From JAGHBT01 sp035311885 (GTDB lineage: Bacteria; Krumholzibacteriota; Krumholzibacteriia; Krumholzibacteriales; WJIX01), in the NCBI GenBank assembly GCA_964554125.1, contig CAZKNG010000091.1, forward strand, positions 1 through 8,430: a stretch of 8,430 bases of DNA. Direction: 5' to 3'. A model generated the notes under the pieces. The model was not told where the DNA came from and searched no databases. It was given only the letters and a program-made list of their open reading frames with translations. The translations under genes and the position numbers were made by a program. Shown here in pieces: positions 6,657-8,430 of this stretch (positions within the stretch are counted from its first letter, which is position 1; each line of letters opens with the position of its first letter).

Positions 6657-7844
6657 TTGAGGAAAAAGATGCTGTTATGCCTGATTATTTGTGCTGTTAT
6701 TATCACAGCGATCTGGACGGAGAAAGCCGAACCCATCCCCGCTTTCGCCCGAAGGTACAAGATATCGTGCAACACATGTCATAATCCATTTCCCCGTCTC
6801 AAGGATTACGGAGATGAATTCGCCGGGGACGGATTCGTAATCCCCGAAGAGGAAAAAGCCAGAGATTACATATCCGCCGGCGACGAGCACCTCTGGCTGA
6901 ACCGGGATTTTCCGCTTGCCATGAGGTTAGAGGCTTTTTCCATGATAGCGCCGGATGAGGATATAACCAATGATCTTCAGTCGCCCTGGGGCGTTAAACT
7001 GCTTTCAGGAGGACTTCTCTTCAAGAATGTAAGCTATTATTTTTACATGTACCTGTCGGAAAGAGGAGAAGTGGCCGGCATCGAGGATGCTTACCTGCAT
7101 TTCGATAATATCCTCGGCACCGGTGTGGATATAATGGCCGGCCAGTTTCAGACATCCGATCCGCTGATGAAGCGAGAGCTGAGACTGACCTTCGAAGATT
7201 ATCATATCTACAAGCGGAAGATAGGGGATTCCGGCACTAATCTGGCCTACGACCGTGGCATGATGATAACCTACGGTATAGAGAAGACCGGTACCGACCT
7301 GGTGGCAATGGTGGTAAACGGTAACGGTATACCGGAAGCCGACGAAAACGGTTTCTTCGACCGGGACAGGTTCAAGAATGCCGGATTCCGTCTTACTCAG
7401 GGGATCGGCGATTATGTCAGTGTGGGTGGATTCGTCTATCGTGGAAGAGAGGGCACCCACCCGGATTCTACAGCCGGCCTTGATAACCAAATTACCTACT
7501 ACGGCCCGGATATCGGAATCACCGTTGACAGGTTTTCCCTGACCGGCCAGTACCTCTTCCGCGAGGATACCAATCCCGAATTCCAAAAACCCCGGGGGAA
7601 GGATATCAATACGGAGGGAGTGATTGCCGAGCTGATATTCGCACCTTACTACGACAAATCCAGGACATATATAACCCTGCTTTACAATCTGGTAGAGAGC
7701 GACATGGACTCATATGACTATGAATCGGTCACTCTCAGCGGGACATATCTCATGGCCAGGAACCTGCGCCTTCTTGGCGAGTATACAAGGTTCATGGAAG
7801 AGGAAGAGGACCGGGTTGTAATGGGTGTGATTTCCGCTTTTTAG
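6657..7844 (+). CDS. Predicted monoheme cytochrome-porin fusion of the outer membrane (Cyc2-like)
   Basis: The 395-residue product has a signal peptide (about 1-24, ending near KAEP), then one heme site within PAFARRYKISCNTCH (28-42), continuing FPRLKDYGDEF (45-55). The spacing of PAFAR, CxxCH, P-x-L and G-x-x-F matches, from memory, the N-terminal cytochrome signature of Cyc2, the fused cytochrome-porin that oxidizes iron at the surface of neutrophilic and acidophilic iron oxidizers. From about residue 75 the protein is rich in alternating polar/hydrophobic and aromatic stretches (for example YYFYMYLSERG, FSLTGQYLFRED, TYITLLYNLVES) typical of antiparallel barrel strands. It ends in a C-terminal Phe, as outer-membrane proteins often do. 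It is somewhat shorter than typical Cyc2. The same heme motif also occurs in other, uncharacterized porin-like cytochromes, so iron oxidation is not established. It is the second gene of a two-gene operon with the five-heme cytochrome and is followed by a terminator. Confidence 0.8.
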   Translation: MRKKMLLCLIICAVIITAIWTEKAEPIPAFARRYKISCNTCHNPFPRLKDYGDEFAGDGFVIPEEEKARDYISAGDEHLWLNRDFPLAMRLEAFSMIAPDEDITNDLQSPWGVKLLSGGLLFKNVSYYFYMYLSERGEVAGIEDAYLHFDNILGTGVDIMAGQFQTSDPLMKRELRLTFEDYHIYKRKIGDSGTNLAYDRGMMITYGIEKTGTDLVAMVVNGNGIPEADENGFFDRDRFKNAGFRLTQGIGDYVSVGGFVYRGREGTHPDSTAGLDNQITYYGPDIGITVDRFSLTGQYLFREDTNPEFQKPRGKDINTEGVIAELIFAPYYDKSRTYITLLYNLVESDMDSYDYESVTLSGTYLMARNLRLLGEYTRFMEEEEDRVVMGVISAF

Positions 7845-7874
7845 GTGAATAGCCGGAAGCCGGGGGGTATTCGG

Positions 7875-7914
7875 AAAAAGAGCCCGCTCTGATAATTCGG
7901 GCTCTTTTTATTTT
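7875..7914 (+). terminator. Intrinsic terminator of the cytochrome operon
   Basis: A perfect 12-bp inverted repeat, AAAAAGAGCCCG (7875-7886) and CGGGCTCTTTTT (7898-7909), surrounds an 11-base loop and is followed by ATTTT. It lies 30 bases after the porin-cytochrome stop codon. The A-run on the left arm means it could also stop transcription coming from the right. Confidence 0.93.
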
Positions 7915-7916
7915 GC

Positions 7917-8257
7917 CGGCAGGTCGAAGCTTTTGTCCGCTTTATTTAAGAATCGAGAGATGTAGTCCGATCTGCCCCTTTCCCCCACACCACAGCAAAT
8001 TCCGCTTTAAGAGCCCTGAACAGGGCCGAAGGAACCCTCTCTATGCCTGAAATCAGAATAACAGCGACAAAGCAGAGCATAAATGAGGCTGCAATCCCTC
8101 ACGGCCGCAATCCCCTCGTTGATATAAAACCCCGAATTTTTTATTATTAACCCCTTTATATCAAACTGTATTTGAGAAACAATACGGTTGTCAGCCAAAA
8201 AACTGGTCACAGATTAAAAAAACATTTATAAAGTTTATTTAATTACTTCTTTGACTG
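7917..8257. other. Stretch of about 340 bases with no supported gene
   Basis: I see no RNA gene, and no reading frame with a good start and recognisable product. It contains a compact palindrome GCCCTGAACAGGGC (8013-8026) without a T-run on either side, and a marked fall in GC content from about 8120 onward. It sits between the terminator of the cytochrome operon and the end of an incoming minus-strand frame. Confidence 0.6.
8119..8164. repeat. 10-bp inverted repeat TTGATATAAA ... TTTATATCAA
   Basis: Perfect arms at 8119-8128 and 8155-8164 flank a 26-base AT-rich loop. It is followed closely by an imperfect second dyad (AACTGTATT 8164-8172 and AATACGGTT 8181-8189). These may be operator-like sites, a weak bidirectional terminator for the frame ending at 8258, or the edge of a mobile segment. 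AT-rich sequence raises the chance of such repeats by accident. Confidence 0.4.
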
Positions 8258-8430
8258 TTAGAGCTGGAGCATAATTTTTTCTCCACTCGATTTTATCATT
8301 TTCTCTACAAGTTTTTTTGTTTGTGTATAATTTTCTGGTTTTATTATTAAAGTATGTAGATACCTACGGGCTATCAGTTTAACCATTTTCCCTGTAGCAC
8401 CCGGAGTTTGCACCGCCAGAGCGATCCTGC
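8258..8430 (-). CDS. Possible C-terminal fragment of an AT-rich gene entering from the right edge
   Basis: On the minus strand a frame is open from position 8428 to TAA at 8258-8260, giving 56 codons in very AT-rich DNA, where stops are expected often. The peptide is Lys-rich and plausible as a helical, basic C-terminus (segments such as MVKLIARRYLHTLIIKPENY and TKKLVEKMIKSSGEKIM). An internal ATG at 8386 with AGGG four bases upstream would alternatively give a complete 42-residue small protein. I do not recognise the family. Codon use (AAA, ATA, TTA) differs clearly from the genes to the left, in line with a different origin, but chance cannot be excluded. Confidence 0.4.
   Translation of the reverse strand, partial: RIALAVQTPGATGKMVKLIARRYLHTLIIKPENYTQTKKLVEKMIKSSGEKIMLQL

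Noticed and set aside
6161..6775. Minus-strand 204-residue frame spanning the junction of the two cytochrome genes
   Set aside because: Antisense to two well-supported genes, and no motif recognised.
8013..8026. Palindrome GCCCTGAACAGGGC as a terminator
   Set aside because: No T-run follows on either strand and no gene ends close by.
7946..8080. Minus-strand 44-residue frame (MLCFVAVILISGIERVPSAL at its start)
   Set aside because: Has an ATG and a hydrophobic start, but no clear ribosome site and no recognised family; too short to support. A remnant of a repeat-type element is possible.
8007..8210. Minus-strand 67-residue frame
   Set aside because: Begins with GTG without a ribosome site, overlaps the 44-residue frame, and its composition does not look like a real protein.
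1..8430. CRISPR arrays, tRNA or rRNA genes, insertion sequences with transposase
   Set aside because: No regularly spaced direct repeats, no cloverleaf-like segment and no transposase motif were found by eye on either strand.

Overview
The window comes from a Gram-negative bacterium: it encodes an RND-type efflux system with an outer-membrane channel, exported c-type cytochromes and an apparent outer-membrane beta-barrel. Two heme-bearing exported proteins suggest a respiratory, probably anaerobic or metal-cycling lifestyle. Ile ATA and Arg AGG/AGA codons are common in all the main genes. I cannot assign a phylum from this sequence alone; a deltaproteobacterial-type lineage or a candidate phylum would both fit.

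Left part (1-4970, minus strand): a heavy-metal efflux operon read right to left. It starts with a small exported Cys/His-rich protein (4970-4533). Then come an outer-membrane lipoprotein channel of the CzcC/TolC type (4429-3047), a periplasmic lipoprotein adaptor of the CzcB/CusB type with a His-rich N-terminal arm (3050-1701, ATGA overlap with the channel gene), and the inner-membrane pump of the CzcA/CusA type (1681 to beyond position 1; residues 1-560 visible). The three large genes encode the parts of a tripartite pump that moves metal ions from periplasm or membrane to the outside. The metal is not certain: the TM4 signature of the pump leans to the Cu/Ag branch, while the His-rich adaptor is more like a Zn/Cd/Co or Ni system.

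Middle (4971-5296): a 326-base divergent intergenic region with a good minus-strand -10 box, a dyad in the leader of the efflux operon, and several potential hairpins upstream of the plus-strand genes.

Right part (5297-7909, plus strand): a two-gene operon closed by a strong intrinsic terminator. The first gene encodes a secreted five-heme cytochrome c with a heme-free beta-rich second half. The second encodes a predicted monoheme cytochrome fused to an outer-membrane beta-barrel, whose N-terminal motif closely matches the Cyc2-type porin-cytochromes known from iron oxidizers. Together they could form an electron path across the outer membrane. This pair is the most interesting thing in the window.

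Far right (7917-8430): no convincing complete gene. Composition drops to about 25% GC (hand count over 8211-8340), there is a 10-bp inverted repeat, and an open frame on the minus strand enters from the right edge and stops at 8258. This looks like the border of a different, possibly acquired, segment.
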